This document shows positions 47,201 to 57,330 of a stretch of 64,000 bases of DNA, in pieces. Below the pieces are notes generated by a model. It made no database searches, had not been told where the DNA came from, and saw nothing but the letters and a program-made list of their open reading frames with translations. Source of the DNA: Candida dubliniensis CD36 (taxonomy: Eukaryota > Ascomycota > Pichiomycetes > Serinales > Debaryomycetaceae); contig NC_012867.1 of the NCBI RefSeq assembly GCF_000026945.1, positions 2,182,501-2,246,500 on the forward strand, given 5' to 3'. Each line of letters opens with the position of its first letter. Position 1 is the stretch's first letter. The position numbers were made by a program, and so were the translations under genes.

Positions 47201-49465
47201 TTACGTTTGGAGGAGATTATTTTTGGGGTGAGGGAATTGTGCAAGAAATTGTTGGTTGTCCGTGGCGACACTCCATTAGTCAAGGAAGCACAAGAAAATG
47301 CAACGTTGTTGTTCCAATGTTTGTTGAGGTCCAGATTGGCAGCTAGACGTGTTATCGAAGAATTCAAGCTTAACCGAGTATCGTTTGAATGGGTCTTGGG
47401 TGAAATTGAAACCCAATTCCAAAAATCTATTGTTCATCCTGGTGAAATGGTGGGTGTTGTGGCTGCTCAATCCATTGGTGAGCCTGCAACTCAAATGACC
47501 TTGAACACTTTCCATTATGCTGGTGTCTCCTCAAAGAATGTTACCTTGGGTGTTCCACGTCTTAAGGAAATTCTTAATGTTGCCAAGAACATTAAGACAC
47601 CGGCAATGACGGTGTACTTGGATCCGGAAGTTGCTTCTGATATTGAGAAGGCCAAGATTGTACAATCTGCTATTGAGCACACTACATTAAAGAATGTCAC
47701 CTCATCAGCAGAAATTTACTATGATCCTGATCCTAGAACGACGGTTATTGAGGATGATTATGACACAGTTGAGGCTTATTTTGCCATTCCAGATCAAAAA
47801 GTTGAAGAAACTATTGACAAGCAGTCGCCATGGTTATTGCGCTTGGAGTTGGATCGTGCAAAAATGTTGGATAAACAGTTAACGATGGCTCAAGTGGCTG
47901 AAAAGATTTCCCAGAATTTCGGTGAGGATTTGTTTGTTATTTGGTCTGATGATACAGCTGATAAATTGATTATTCGTTGTAGAGTTGTCAGAGATCCAAA
48001 ATCATTGGATGAAGATGCAGATGCAGAAGAAGATCAAATTTTGAAGCGTATCGAAGCCCATATGTTGGAGTCTATTTCTTTGCGTGGTATCCCAGGTATT
48101 ACCAGGGTGTTTATGATGCAACACAAAGTCAGTCACCCAGACGAGACTGGTGAATTCAAGCAGGGCAAAGAATGGGTTTTGGAAACAGATGGTGTCAATT
48201 TGGCAGATGTGATGGCTGTACCTGGTGTGGATTCAGCTCGTACCTACTCCAACGACTTTATTGAGGTGTTGTCTGTCTTGGGTATTGAGGCTACGAGATC
48301 GTCCTTGTATAAGGAAATTTTGAATGTCATTGCATTTGATGGTTCGTATGTCAACTACCGTCATATGGCATTGTTGGTTGATGTGATGACTTCACGTGGT
48401 CATTTGATGGCCATCACTCGTCATGGTATTAATAGATCCGATACAGGTGCATTGATGCGTTGTTCTTTCGAAGAGACCGTTGAGATTTTGTTGGATGCGG
48501 CTGCAGCTGCAGAATTGGATGATTGTAAGGGTATATCGGAAAATGTAATGTTGGGACAAATGGCACCTTTAGGTACTGGGTCCTTTGACTTGATGATTGA
48601 TGAGAGAATGTTACAACAAGCTCCATCAAGTATTGCTATGGAAACTATTGCCGACGATGGCGGTGCTACACCTTATAAGGAATACGAGAGTGCTAGAGAT
48701 GAAAATATTGAGATTGATGCAGGAGCCGGATTCTCACCAATTCATACCGCGCAAGTAAATGAAGGAATTGTTGGAGGGTTGACTTCATATGGTGGGCAAC
48801 CTACCTCGCCAGCAGCTACGTCACCATTTAGTTTTGGATACAACACGGCTACTTCTCCGGGCTACGCGTCACCAGGGTATGGTTATTCACCAACCAGTCC
48901 AAGCTACTCGCCTACATCTCCTTCTTACTCGCCTACATCTCCTTCCTACTCGCCTACATCTCCTTCCTACTCGCCTACATCTCCCTCCTACTCGCCTACT
49001 AGTCCAAGCTACTCGCCTACTAGTCCAAGTTACTCTCCTACTAGTCCAAGCTACTCACCTACTAGTCCTTCCTATTCACCTACTAGTCCTTCCTATTCAC
49101 CAACGAGTCCTTCGTATTCCCCAACGAGTCCAGGTTACTCTCCCACGAGTCCTTCCTACTCCCCAACAAGTCCATCTTATTCTCCTACCAGTCCATCCTA
49201 CTCGCCCACATCCCCAAGCTATTCTCCAACTTCACCGCAATATTCACCAACCAGTCCAAGCTACTCCCCAACATCCCCACAATACTCACCAACCAGTCCT
49301 TCCTACTCACCTACATCACCACAGTACTCGCCAACCAGTCCTTCTTACTCACCAACATCTCCTCAATACTCACCAACATCACCACAGTATTCTCCTACTT
49401 CACCTCGATATTCACCAGGCTCTCCGGGATATGAGCCAAAGTCTCCTAAGAAGGATGGAAAATAG
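44258..49465 (+). CDS. RPO21: RNA polymerase II largest subunit Rpb1
   Basis: The 1735-residue protein is a full-length Rpb1. The N-terminal zinc motif is [17 protein letters not shown], and the metal-binding catalytic loop NADFDGDE places Asp at 481, 483 and 485. The bridge-helix/trigger-loop region includes [17 protein letters not shown]. The CTD begins at about residue 1543 (48884) with 25 consecutive YSPTSPx heptads, then YSPGSPG and a terminal [11 protein letters not shown]. Heptad 7th positions are mostly Ser, with Gly in heptad 12 and Gln in heptads 17, 19, 21, 23 and 24. It is the catalytic subunit for mRNA synthesis. S. cerevisiae Rpo21 has 1733 residues and 26 heptads. Codon 205 is CTG (44870-44872). 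Confidence 0.98.
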   Translation: MSRQFPYSSAPLRSVKEVQFGLLSPEEVRAISVAKIEYPETMDQTTKRPREGGLNDPRLGSIDRNFRCQTCGEDMAECPGHFGHIELAKPVFHIGFIAKIKKACESVCMHCGKLLLDETNPAMAQAIKIRDPKKRFNAVWSLCKSKMVCETDNNEDEMTDQPSRGGCGHPQPTIRRDGLKLWGTWKQNKNYDDNEQPERRLLTPLEILNVFKHISPEDCHKMGFNEDYARPEWMLITVLPVPPPPVRPSIAFNETARGEDDLTFKLADIIKANINVQRLETDGSPQHVISEFEALLQFHVATYMDNDIAGQPQALQKTGRPIKSIRARLKGKEGRLRGNLMGKRVDFSARTVISGDPNLDLDQVGVPISIAKTLTYPEIVTPYNIHKLTELVRNGPNEHPGAKYVIRDTGDRIDLRYNKRAGDIALQYGWKVERHLMDDDPVLFNRQPSLHKMSMMAHRVRVMPYSTFRLNLSVTSPYNADFDGDEMNLHVPQSPETRAELSQICAVPLQIVSPQSNKPVMGIVQDTLCGIRKMTLRDIFIEYDQVMNMCYWIPNWDGVIPPPAVVKPKPLWTGKQLLSLAIPKGIHLQRFDGGRDLLSPKDTGMLIVDGEIMFGVVDKKTVGATGGGLIHTVMREKGPKVCAELFSSIQKVVNYWLLHNGFSIGIGDTIADAQTMRDVTKTIQEAKQKVQEIIIDAQHNKLEPEPGMTLRESFEHNVSRVLNQARDTAGRSAEMSLKDLNNVKQMVTSGSKGSFINISQMSACVGQQIVEGKRIPFGFGDRSLPHFTKDDYSPESKGFVENSYLRGLTPQEFFFHAMAGREGLIDTAVKTAETGYIQRRLVKALEDIMVHYDGTTRNSLGDIIQFIYGEDGIDGTQVEKQSVDTIPGSDESFERRYRIDILDTKNMISESLIESGKEIRGDVQLQKILDEEYNQLLKDRKYLREVCFPNGDFSWPLPVNLRRIIQNAQQIFHNGRYRASDLRLEEIIFGVRELCKKLLVVRGDTPLVKEAQENATLLFQCLLRSRLAARRVIEEFKLNRVSFEWVLGEIETQFQKSIVHPGEMVGVVAAQSIGEPATQMTLNTFHYAGVSSKNVTLGVPRLKEILNVAKNIKTPAMTVYLDPEVASDIEKAKIVQSAIEHTTLKNVTSSAEIYYDPDPRTTVIEDDYDTVEAYFAIPDQKVEETIDKQSPWLLRLELDRAKMLDKQLTMAQVAEKISQNFGEDLFVIWSDDTADKLIIRCRVVRDPKSLDEDADAEEDQILKRIEAHMLESISLRGIPGITRVFMMQHKVSHPDETGEFKQGKEWVLETDGVNLADVMAVPGVDSARTYSNDFIEVLSVLGIEATRSSLYKEILNVIAFDGSYVNYRHMALLVDVMTSRGHLMAITRHGINRSDTGALMRCSFEETVEILLDAAAAAELDDCKGISENVMLGQMAPLGTGSFDLMIDERMLQQAPSSIAMETIADDGGATPYKEYESARDENIEIDAGAGFSPIHTAQVNEGIVGGLTSYGGQPTSPAATSPFSFGYNTATSPGYASPGYGYSPTSPSYSPTSPSYSPTSPSYSPTSPSYSPTSPSYSPTSPSYSPTSPSYSPTSPSYSPTSPSYSPTSPSYSPTSPSYSPTSPGYSPTSPSYSPTSPSYSPTSPSYSPTSPSYSPTSPQYSPTSPSYSPTSPQYSPTSPSYSPTSPQYSPTSPSYSPTSPQYSPTSPQYSPTSPRYSPGSPGYEPKSPKKDGK

Positions 49466-49604
49466 GCTTTCAATTGTTCTGTATGTTTTAGTCGTGTAAA
49501 AAATTAAAAAAAAAAAATTTAAATATAAATTGTAATCTAGAGAAATAATGTGTAGAGGCAAAAAAAAAAAAAAAAAAAAGAGAACTACTATTACTAGTCT
49601 TGTG

Positions 49605-50279
49605 ATGAGATCTCCACCAATGAACAAATCAAATAAAGTAAAAAAACCTTCAGTAGCTAAAGTTTCAACTAAAGCTGCCCCATCATCACTCAAAGCTCAG
49701 GAAGCTAAGAGGAAACAAGTTTTCCGTCCAATCCTCGATAACCCATTTACGCAATCAAACCAATGGCCATTTATAGAACCTAATGTTGGAAATGATATTG
49801 TTGATCTACTAGAAGTTTTGCTAAAAACAAAGCAAGGCTTTAAATACCATGGGTTTAATCCAACTGTATCTTCTCTTGAAAAGCAGGCTGCTGCTAATCG
49901 TGGTATACATAAGAATGCTTGTGTGCAAATAAAGTATGTGTTTGTGTGCAAGTACGATATATCTCCGGCAATGCTAACGAATATGTTTCCTACATTATGT
50001 TTTACAGCTTCTAAAAATGCCCAAGATCGAGTTAAACTAATCCAGTTACCAAGAGGAAGTCTCGAGCGATTATCTAAAGCACTTGGAGTGGATAGAGTTG
50101 GGATATTTGGTCTAACGGAAGATACTGAAGGGGCACGGCCGTTATTTGATCTTATAGACAAAAATGTCAAAGATATTGAAGTTCCTTGGCTAGAGTGCAT
50201 TTTCAGTGGAGAGATGGTGTTTAATAAGCCAAACATAAAGCATGTGGCAACGACGATTGGTAACAAGCAAGGTAAGTAG
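49605..50279 (+). CDS. POP3: RNase P/MRP protein subunit Pop3
   Basis: From ATG 49605 the protein has 224 residues (a second ATG lies five codons in). A Lys/Ser-rich N-terminus precedes a compact alpha/beta domain with KRKQVFRPILDNPFTQ, GFKYHGFNPTVSSLEKQ, VFVCKYDISPAMLTNMFP, VKLIQLPRGSLERLSKALG and VPWLECIFSGE. This is the fungal Pop3 pattern (L7Ae-like fold family, equivalent of Rpp38), a subunit of RNase P and RNase MRP that helps bind the RNA. S. cerevisiae Pop3 is 195 residues. Lysine-rich codons just upstream of the ATG are poly(A)-derived leader. It lies 139 bp after RPO21. Confidence 0.82.
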   Translation: MRSPPMNKSNKVKKPSVAKVSTKAAPSSLKAQEAKRKQVFRPILDNPFTQSNQWPFIEPNVGNDIVDLLEVLLKTKQGFKYHGFNPTVSSLEKQAAANRGIHKNACVQIKYVFVCKYDISPAMLTNMFPTLCFTASKNAQDRVKLIQLPRGSLERLSKALGVDRVGIFGLTEDTEGARPLFDLIDKNVKDIEVPWLECIFSGEMVFNKPNIKHVATTIGNKQGK

Positions 50280-50305
50280 GTGTTTTGTATAGAGTTATAT
50301 GTAAA

Positions 50306-50311
50306 ACGCGT
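50306..50311. promoter_or_regulatory. MCB element (ACGCGT) upstream of RFC4
   Basis: A perfect ACGCGT lies about 65 bp upstream of the RFC4 ATG in a short 96 bp promoter. MBF-type regulation at G1/S would fit a replication clamp-loader gene and matches the same element at ELG1, whose product uses Rfc4. Confidence 0.6.
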
Positions 50312-50375
50312 CCGAGAAAAAAAAAAAAAAACCACCAGAAAATCTTTTCTTTTCCTTTCGTATTAGTTACAGACC

Positions 50376-51347
50376 ATGTCTAAACCAGTTACATTAGAAC
50401 TACCATGGGTAGAAAAGTATAGACCAAAGAAACTCGAAGATATTGTTGGAAACGAAGAGACGGTTGAAAGATTGAAGTTGATTGTCCAAGATGGGAATAT
50501 GCCAAATATGATTTTATCTGGTCTACCAGGGATTGGTAAAACAACCTCGATTCATTGTCTTGCATATGAGTTATTGGGCGAAGAATATTACCATCAAGCC
50601 ACTATGGAACTAAATGCATCTGACGATCGAGGAATCGATGTTGTACGTAATAAAATCAAACAATTTGCTCAGACAAAAATTCTGTTACCACCTGGTCGAC
50701 AAAAGATCATTATTCTAGATGAAGCCGACTCAATGACTCCAGGTGCCCAGCAAGCTTTGAGGAGAACTATGGAGATCTACTCGAACACAACAAGATTTGC
50801 GTTTGCCTGTAACCAGTCACTGAAAATCATTGAGCCTTTACAATCACGATGTGCGATTTTGAGATATAACAGATTATCGGACGAAGAGGTTTTGGCGAGA
50901 TTGTTGGAAATTATCAAAATGGAAGATGTACAGTATAATACTGAAGGTTTGCAGGCCTTGGTATTCACTGCTGAAGGGGATATGAGACAGGCTATTAATA
51001 ATTTGCAGAGTACAGTTGCTGGGTTTGAGTTTGTTAATGATGTCAATGTTTTCAAAATTGTTGATCAACCACATCCACTTGTTATACAACTGATCTTGCT
51101 CAGCTGTCTCAGGGATAAAGATATTGACAAGGCTCTTGAGTTGCTTGATGGCCTTTGGTACAAAGGATATTCTGCTATTGATATCGTGACACTGACATTT
51201 AAGGTGGCCAAAACCATACCCAATATCAACGAACAAAAGAGATTGGATCTCATTAAAGAAATAGGGTTTGCCCATATGAGAGTCTTGGAGGGTGTTGCTA
51301 CATATTTACAATTATGTGGGTTGTACGCTAAGATATGTGACCTTTAA
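50376..51347 (+). CDS. RFC4: Replication factor C subunit 4
   Basis: The 323-residue protein is an AAA+ clamp-loader subunit of exactly the yeast Rfc4 length. It opens [20 protein letters not shown] (RFC box II-type start), has Walker A GLPGIGKT at 49-56, the DEAD Walker B at 115-118, the sensor-1 ACNQS and the arginine-finger region PLQSRCA. RFC loads PCNA at primer-template junctions; Rfc2-5 also serve Elg1, Ctf18 and Rad24 complexes. N-terminal resemblance points to Rfc4 rather than Rfc2/3/5. The stop codon TAA overlaps the VPS52 stop within one TTAA. Confidence 0.93.
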   Translation: MSKPVTLELPWVEKYRPKKLEDIVGNEETVERLKLIVQDGNMPNMILSGLPGIGKTTSIHCLAYELLGEEYYHQATMELNASDDRGIDVVRNKIKQFAQTKILLPPGRQKIIILDEADSMTPGAQQALRRTMEIYSNTTRFAFACNQSLKIIEPLQSRCAILRYNRLSDEEVLARLLEIIKMEDVQYNTEGLQALVFTAEGDMRQAINNLQSTVAGFEFVNDVNVFKIVDQPHPLVIQLILLSCLRDKDIDKALELLDGLWYKGYSAIDIVTLTFKVAKTIPNINEQKRLDLIKEIGFAHMRVLEGVATYLQLCGLYAKICDL

Positions 51348-52915
51348 TGTTTAGTATATGCATCTGCTAAAGTTTGGAAATGTAAAACCTGCTCTTCAAG
51401 AAACGTATTGGTGTTTTGGTTCTTAAGAACACTCAATACCAAAAAATAGTTATTGTACAAGAAAATCTCTTTTTCAGTGCCACTAAGTGAAGTGGACCTC
51501 ATCAAATAACTCTCATATTCGTTTCTCAACCGAATGATGGATGAAATGAGCGGCTCTGCTTCGTTAACAGATAATTCCAACAATGCAGAAAAGAACTGGG
51601 CAAACTGTTGGGTGATACTAATTGGTGCTAGTCCAGTTGCCTTTTTCCCCTTTAGCATAGTCCGTTTCATGGACTCACAATTGGCATCGACGATTTTTGT
51701 GAAATGTGGCCAAAGTATCAACAACAAAGAGTTGAGATAATCGTCGAGCACTGGAATATGCACCTCATGCAATTTAGCCTGTGATTTTTGAACCAACCTT
51801 ATTATCAATAATATACCATACGCATCTAGAGTATTGCTGATATAGTCGAGAAATTCACGACCAATTTGGAAAACATTCTTAAACATTACCTCGGCCCAGG
51901 AGTTATCCTTCTCGTCGCCGTGGTAAAAAAATTCTATGGTAAACAAGTACTCGACTATCACATTATCGACCACTGCCATTGAAAACTGATTAAATACGAA
52001 TTCGATCCAATAATGGAAGGGTGAGGTTTCAGCAATTTGAGACGGCATTGCTGACTGGTCCGACTGTAAAATTTCAAATCTCTTTTCAAACAATGTAAAG
52101 TATTCACCAGCTTTGGTGTCCCCAAGAACAGCACTATCGACACGACGTATCTGCAACTTTTCCAAAGCATAAAGATATTTGGAAAACTTGCTTTGGTAAT
52201 ACCATCGCATTGTATAGACATAAGCAGACCTCAATTGTTCTGCCAATTTCTGGTGGTGGGACAGCAAAAACTGGAATGCTTCTTTTACTTCCAATAAATT
52301 CTGTTGGATAAGCTGCGAGGACGACTTTGACGAAGACCGCAACATTCGTATTTGCAATATTATAAAGTCTCTTATTCTTTCGATTGCTTTACCTTCAAGA
52401 AGCTCTATTCCTTCTGTCAACTGGTCTTTGGATTTGGTTTCCGGCAAAGTCTGGAGAAGTTGTCTTTTTTCAGTGACAAATTTCAAGTTTTCCAACCATT
52501 CTGGAGTAATCTCCTCCTCCAAGACAGATCGAACAATTTCAGGTGGTATCATCAAATCTAAAATTACCGGGTTGAGTCTTTCAATTATATTCTTTTGAAA
52601 CTTAGAGTCCTTGGATAAACTGTTGGATTGTTGTTCTAACGAAATCAAGCTGGATGAAAGGTTGTGCAATTCAGTCGAAAACTCTTCAATTATTTCCCCT
52701 ACTAGCACCAAATTTTTCTTATGTTCCTGTATTTTTCGATTAAATAATTCAAATTGCGATACACAATTGGTTAGATTCTCATTACCTGATTGTTGAAGGT
52801 TTGCTCGATAATGTTCTAGCGAGAACTCAGTTGAAATGGATACCGAGTTCGGCTCGTCTAATGGCTGATCATCTTTTAGGGGAAGAATCTGTTGCAATGA
52901 TTGTAATGCCGGCAT
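51344..52915 (-). CDS. VPS52: GARP complex subunit Vps52
   Basis: The 523-residue protein is predominantly helical, with coiled-coil heptads near the N-terminus ([21 protein letters not shown] and onwards) and family segments [21 protein letters not shown] and [13 protein letters not shown]. The central part carries the [24 protein letters not shown] block, which is diagnostic for Vps52/Sac2. GARP tethers endosome-derived vesicles to the trans-Golgi network. S. cerevisiae Vps52 is 641 residues, so this is somewhat short. It is convergent with RFC4 and divergent from HMI1 across 119 bp. Confidence 0.85.
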   Translation of the reverse strand: MPALQSLQQILPLKDDQPLDEPNSVSISTEFSLEHYRANLQQSGNENLTNCVSQFELFNRKIQEHKKNLVLVGEIIEEFSTELHNLSSSLISLEQQSNSLSKDSKFQKNIIERLNPVILDLMIPPEIVRSVLEEEITPEWLENLKFVTEKRQLLQTLPETKSKDQLTEGIELLEGKAIERIRDFIILQIRMLRSSSKSSSQLIQQNLLEVKEAFQFLLSHHQKLAEQLRSAYVYTMRWYYQSKFSKYLYALEKLQIRRVDSAVLGDTKAGEYFTLFEKRFEILQSDQSAMPSQIAETSPFHYWIEFVFNQFSMAVVDNVIVEYLFTIEFFYHGDEKDNSWAEVMFKNVFQIGREFLDYISNTLDAYGILLIIRLVQKSQAKLHEVHIPVLDDYLNSLLLILWPHFTKIVDANCESMKRTMLKGKKATGLAPISITQQFAQFFSALLELSVNEAEPLISSIIRLRNEYESYLMRSTSLSGTEKEIFLYNNYFLVLSVLKNQNTNTFLEEQVLHFQTLADAYTKH

Positions 52916-53034
52916 AGTTAAGATTAAGTTAGCCCAACGGGGTGGTTTGTCATTGATATAAAAATCGTGGTTGATCTGGCATTTTTTTTTTTTTGTTTTT
53001 TCTTGTTTACTTTTTGTTATTACACATCACACAA

Positions 53035-54948
53035 ATGGAATTAACCCCTACACAATTAAAGATTGTCAACCATCATTATAACCCAAAGTCTGTACTTTCA
53101 ATTCAAGCAGGACCAGGAACAGGTAAAACTTTTGCGTTAGTTAAAAGAATACAAAAACTCATAGCTGATGGTGTTTCTCCACAGAGTATTGTGGTGCTTT
53201 CATTGACGAATAGAACAGTTAATTCATTGAGGTCTGCGCTTGCAGAATACATCGGTAGCCAGCCAGGTGATGTCGTTATAAAGACATTCCACTCCTTTGC
53301 CCATGATTTAATTGAATCAAATTTGCAAGAATACTTTCCCGAAAAGGGTCGCCAGATGTTGTTAGATGATATAAGTTTTCAGAACTATAGGGCGTTATTT
53401 ATGAGTGGTAAAGGTGTTAAGCAACTACATTTGGAAAAGGCAATGCTGGAAGTAAGAGATGGTAAGGATATAGCTGATGTGGCTGAAAAGTACGAGATTG
53501 TGCAATCTGATTTATGTGACACCATAAAGTTTTTTAATGACAATGGCATGATTAGATATCTGGACTTTATACGAAATGCAATTGGATTGCTAGACATATC
53601 CAAAGGTGAAATTGTTAAAGATATACAGGTGTTGATGGTTGATGAATTCCAAGATATGCAACCGCAATTGGTGACGTTTATTGAAAAGTTGGTGGAGTTT
53701 GGCGACAAGCACATTACTTTGGCAGGCGACTCCAATCAGTGCATATATGAATTTTTGGGTTCTTCACCAGATATAACTGAGAATTTTATTTCCAAGCTAG
53801 GCTGGGAAACGGAAGAAATTTGCTTAAATGAATCTTTCCGATTGTCACCACAGAATCTCGACATATCAAACGTGGTCATAGACCAGAACAAACTTGTATC
53901 CATGAAAGAACCATCGGCTGGGCCAACAGTGTACTCGTTGGTTTCCAAGTACGATGAGTATAATTATATTGGTAGTGAGATTGCCCGATTGATTTGTCAG
54001 CTGGGAGGGCTCTTAAAGTTTTCAGATTTCATGATCCTTGCGTCGCAAAATAGGGAGGTCGATAGTATCAGTAAGTTTATGACGGATCATTTTGGTTACA
54101 ATGTGAATAAGTATTCGCTGAATTCAGATTGGGTGAATTCCAATGTACATATCTTGATTGATATATTGAGTGTATTGAACAAAGGAACGGGTTCTGATTT
54201 GGCGTTGCTTTGTACGTTGATGAAATTGGGAAACCTGAAGTCACTTGTGCGTGACTTATACTTGAGTTATAGATCAACTCAAAGCCCTGGTTTAGAAGAC
54301 TACTTGAAGTCAGAGTCAGCAACTTGCAAGTTTAATACTAAACCTCGTTTTAAATTTAAGGAGAGAATTGATTTGTTTTTGAATGTAATCCAACAGGAAA
54401 GGAAAAATCTTGATGACCCCGTTTCTATTATGGCGTCCTTGGCGAGGATTATTAAGGAAACGGGTATTATTGCTCAATTAAATAAACCTGCTCGAGGGCA
54501 TAAGGACCAAGAAAATGAAACAAAGTTGTTGAACAATCTTAGTTCTTTTTATGAGTCATTAAGTTTATCTTATAAGAAAACCCCATCCTTGGACTACTTT
54601 TTGAATAATTATCTAGAAGATGAGCCGGTACTCGAAGAGCATTCGATCAATGTATCGACTGTTCATAAGGCCAAAGGTCTAGAATTCCCAGTCGTTTTCG
54701 TTACAAACTTTCCTGGGTATTACCGTTCGGTAAATGCAAGATTATTGTATGTAGCCTTGACGCGGGCTAAAAACTTGTTATACACGGGATACCAGGGCAA
54801 CACGTTTCAGGCATACAGTAGTAGCCGAGGCTTTGAAATGAACAGAGCATGGATTTCTAGTACAGCCAGAGATTTGCAAAGAAATAATCCCTCTAAGCAT
54901 TTGTTAAATGCTGGAATGCGTATATTAAAAACTAGTCGACTAATTTAG
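53035..54948 (+). CDS. HMI1: Mitochondrial UvrD/SF1 DNA helicase Hmi1
   Basis: From ATG 53035 the protein has 637 residues. Superfamily-1 motifs are complete: Walker A AGPGTGKT at 25-32, motif Ia LSLTNRTV, motif II VDEFQD, and HKAKGLEFPVVFV plus YVALTRAK near the C-terminus. Hmi1 unwinds DNA in mitochondria and helps keep mtDNA in yeasts; it is distinct from Srs2 by its short length. The C-terminus HLLNAGMRILKTSRLI is a basic amphipathic stretch, in keeping with Hmi1's unusual C-terminal import signal. Srs2-like helicases are an alternative. Its last 17 bp overlap RTT103. Confidence 0.8.
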   Translation: MELTPTQLKIVNHHYNPKSVLSIQAGPGTGKTFALVKRIQKLIADGVSPQSIVVLSLTNRTVNSLRSALAEYIGSQPGDVVIKTFHSFAHDLIESNLQEYFPEKGRQMLLDDISFQNYRALFMSGKGVKQLHLEKAMLEVRDGKDIADVAEKYEIVQSDLCDTIKFFNDNGMIRYLDFIRNAIGLLDISKGEIVKDIQVLMVDEFQDMQPQLVTFIEKLVEFGDKHITLAGDSNQCIYEFLGSSPDITENFISKLGWETEEICLNESFRLSPQNLDISNVVIDQNKLVSMKEPSAGPTVYSLVSKYDEYNYIGSEIARLICQLGGLLKFSDFMILASQNREVDSISKFMTDHFGYNVNKYSLNSDWVNSNVHILIDILSVLNKGTGSDLALLCTLMKLGNLKSLVRDLYLSYRSTQSPGLEDYLKSESATCKFNTKPRFKFKERIDLFLNVIQQERKNLDDPVSIMASLARIIKETGIIAQLNKPARGHKDQENETKLLNNLSSFYESLSLSYKKTPSLDYFLNNYLEDEPVLEEHSINVSTVHKAKGLEFPVVFVTNFPGYYRSVNARLLYVALTRAKNLLYTGYQGNTFQAYSSSRGFEMNRAWISSTARDLQRNNPSKHLLNAGMRILKTSRLI

Positions 54949-55978
54949 ATAATAAAGACATGACATCTTCAGAAACTGATTCTTTTGTCTCCGGTTTATC
55001 ATTTCCTGCAGTGTCCAACTCTACTTGGTCTTCAAACACTTCAACGTCTTCCGAGAATGCCACTCTTTTTGAAGGCGTTGATCCGCCAGATGGTGTTTGC
55101 GACATCCTTCTCTTTCTTGTATCACCTTCCTCCTCAGACTCCGATTCATAGCCAGGCAATTCCTCTTCGTCGGCCAGATTTTCGCTGTTAGTGTCGTTAT
55201 TTTCTTGATTCAACTCGCTTCTGGTCTCTTTGATCTTTTGCATCTTGTCGTTAATAATAGCAAGCTTGCTATCGTCTGTTTTAGTACCCTCGATGATCAA
55301 CTTGGAAAGGCTATCAAGTTGAGATTTTATCTTCATTCTGGTCTTTTTTATTTCATCTACATTATTTATACAAACATTACCCAACTGTTCCAACGTGTTT
55401 AATTTTGAAATATATACGGCTGGAGCAGGTAAAGTGTCACAGTCTTGGGGATTCAAGTATGCCTTAGACTCTATGCCCATCTGAGTAAGATTTCCCTGGC
55501 TGATATCATTCAACTGGTTGAGATGGATGAACAAGTCGTTAATATGTTTGAGCTCCGGAGCAATATTATATGAACCCAGAGGCTTAGATTCAGCTGTTAG
55601 CGACGCTTTCATTTTCACAATATCATCTTTGGTGAAAATTTTTCGTTCTTCCCAGACGTTCAACAACCGATCAACCTTTGGTCTTAAGTTGGCATAGTCT
55701 TTATTCAAAGCACCTGGTAACACTTTATTAAATTCGTTGATAAATTCCGGCTTGTTTTTCCTTCTTGCCTGCTGTACAACATCATTGCAAAGATAAAGTA
55801 ATGCCAATCTTTTTGCCGGAGTGATTGAATCTTGAATAATGTAATTGTACCAAATTGTAGCACTTTCTTTGTGATATTTCTGATGGAATAAAACCCATTG
55901 AGAAATTGAAACAATGGATTCTTGTGTCTCCAGTAGGGTGTCTAGTTTATTCTTGAACGCTGTAGCTGAAAACGACAT
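54932..55978 (-). CDS. RTT103: CTD-interaction-domain protein Rtt103
   Basis: The 348-residue protein has an N-terminal CID of eight helices (SFSATAFKNKLDTLLETQESI, SQWVLFHQKYH, RLALLYLCNDVVQQARRK, RPKVDRLLNVWEERKIF), followed by a coiled-coil region and an acidic tail. Rtt103 binds Ser2-phosphorylated RNA polymerase II CTD and works with Rat1-Rai1 in transcription termination. S. cerevisiae Rtt103 is 409 residues. Notably its target, the CTD of RPO21, is encoded a few kb away, probably by chance. It overlaps HMI1 at its 3' end and is divergent from CSM1 by 134 bp. Confidence 0.9.
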   Translation of the reverse strand: MSFSATAFKNKLDTLLETQESIVSISQWVLFHQKYHKESATIWYNYIIQDSITPAKRLALLYLCNDVVQQARRKNKPEFINEFNKVLPGALNKDYANLRPKVDRLLNVWEERKIFTKDDIVKMKASLTAESKPLGSYNIAPELKHINDLFIHLNQLNDISQGNLTQMGIESKAYLNPQDCDTLPAPAVYISKLNTLEQLGNVCINNVDEIKKTRMKIKSQLDSLSKLIIEGTKTDDSKLAIINDKMQKIKETRSELNQENNDTNSENLADEEELPGYESESEEEGDTRKRRMSQTPSGGSTPSKRVAFSEDVEVFEDQVELDTAGNDKPETKESVSEDVMSLLSKLVD

Positions 55979-56112
55979 TGCTGTGACAGGTTACAGAAAA
56001 GTTTGTAAGAAATTTTTTTTTTTTTTTTTTTTGGATGTTTTTTTTTTTTTTAGTTGTTGTCGGTATTTGTTGTGATTAGCAAAGAACAACCAACACATAC
56101 AAGAATAACGTT

Positions 56113-56790
56113 ATGACCCCAAAGAAACAAGCTACCGTAGTGATGGAACAGAATATTTTGAATTCAGATAATGAACAGCTTGTGGAGTTGATAAACAGTC
56201 TAGTTAACACAAAACAGGATGAGTTGTTTACCAAGTATAAAGCTAAAGCCGAGAGCCAATTGGAGAGTGATCATGAGTTAATTGAAAGCTTACAAGCTGA
56301 ATTAAAAGCGAAAGATGACAAAATAGAAGCGCTATTGGAGGAGCTATCGTCATTGAAACAAGATTCAAGTATGGAGTTTGCCTCGCCCATACGAAAGAAA
56401 GCCTCAGGTAGATTGAGTCAAGATGAGCTAGCTAAGGAGAGACAAAATATTTGCTTTACATTGGATATGATAGAGCTATTGACAGGAGTTAAGGTTATTA
56501 ATTTTGAAAACAATTCCGAGGAGTATATATTTGACATTAAGCAATCGTCGTCTGTGAGACTGGGACTTACCATGTATTATCAGTTGGTGTTGGCGTCTCT
56601 GCCGAACCCCGAAATCAATTACATTCCCACGTTTTTGGACGCCCTAGAGGGGGAAGAAGTGGAGGACTATGAAAACGCAAAAATATTGCAAAAGCTATTG
56701 CCGGATTATCTATGTGAGAATTTGTCATTCCCATTCGACACTTTGGCACAATTTTACGGTAAAGTTAATCGAGCTTTAAACAGAAAATAG
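56113..56790 (+). CDS. CSM1: Monopolin/kinetochore and rDNA protein Csm1
   Basis: The 225-residue protein has an N-terminal coiled coil (about 10-85) and a C-terminal globular domain (about 110-225; ICFTLDMIELLTGVKVINFE, IKQSSSVRLGLTMYYQLVLA, LCENLSFPFDTLAQFYGKVNRAL). This is the Csm1/Pcs1 architecture; in S. cerevisiae it dimerises with Lrs4, binds kinetochore protein Dsn1 and clusters rDNA repeats. S. cerevisiae Csm1 is 190 residues. An internal ATG exists at codon 11. It ends only 8 bp from the convergent zinc-finger gene. Confidence 0.85.
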   Translation: MTPKKQATVVMEQNILNSDNEQLVELINSLVNTKQDELFTKYKAKAESQLESDHELIESLQAELKAKDDKIEALLEELSSLKQDSSMEFASPIRKKASGRLSQDELAKERQNICFTLDMIELLTGVKVINFENNSEEYIFDIKQSSSVRLGLTMYYQLVLASLPNPEINYIPTFLDALEGEEVEDYENAKILQKLLPDYLCENLSFPFDTLAQFYGKVNRALNRK

Positions 56791-56798
56791 TGCGTGTA

Positions 56799-57203
56799 TT
56801 ATGATTCTATAACGAATTTGTCATCGACTTTGGTAATTTTCAACGACTTGAGAATGTCTTTAAGTTTTTTGGAGTCGTCTTTGGAGGCCTTTTTAAGGAC
56901 TTTGTATAGGTTTTGGGATCCGGTAACATCTTTAAATAAAGTTGGTTGTGTTTTTGTGGGAGGAGCTGGAGCCGGAGCTGGAGCTGGAGCTGGTTTTGGC
57001 TGTTTGGTCTTTTTCTTGTACAACCCTTTTTCATACTTTTCAGCTTCAGATATACAGCTGGTGTGTTTTCTATAGTCGGTTCCTTGAAACGTAGTCGAAC
57101 AGTCAATACATGTAAAATATGCCCCACGGCATCTTTGTGCATGCTGATCTAACTTTTTTTTAATAACAGTATCGTTACAAACTTCACAGGAGAATGAAAC
57201 CAT
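56799..57203 (-). CDS. LYAR-type C2HC zinc-finger protein (YCR087C-A-like)
   Basis: The 134-residue protein has an N-terminal LYAR-type zinc finger: VSFSCEVCNDTVIKKKLDQHAQRC followed by FTCIDCSTTFQGTDYRKHTSC. A basic linker contains a short Pro-Ala repeat (KPAPAPAPAPAPP, about residues 70-82), and the C-terminus KLKDILKSLKITKVDDKFVIE resembles the small C-terminal domain of the yeast homologue YCR087C-A. Family members are nucleolar and bind nucleic acid; LYAR is linked to rRNA processing. The precise function here is unknown. Pro-Ala length is likely polymorphic. Confidence 0.82.
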   Translation of the reverse strand: MVSFSCEVCNDTVIKKKLDQHAQRCRGAYFTCIDCSTTFQGTDYRKHTSCISEAEKYEKGLYKKKTKQPKPAPAPAPAPAPPTKTQPTLFKDVTGSQNLYKVLKKASKDDSKKLKDILKSLKITKVDDKFVIES

Positions 57204-57330
57204 ATTCTTGGTTATTGGTCAAATAAAGAAAAGCATAGAGGAATTTTTTTTTTTTTTTTCACGTCGATGAGATGGTCTCTTTTGTATGTTCATTATTTAC
57301 ATGAATATATATATACACACACACACATAC

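Noticed and set aside
48789..49499. 236-codon frame in another phase of the RPO21 CTD
   Set aside because: Artefact of the 21 bp repeats; its repeats simply mirror the heptads.
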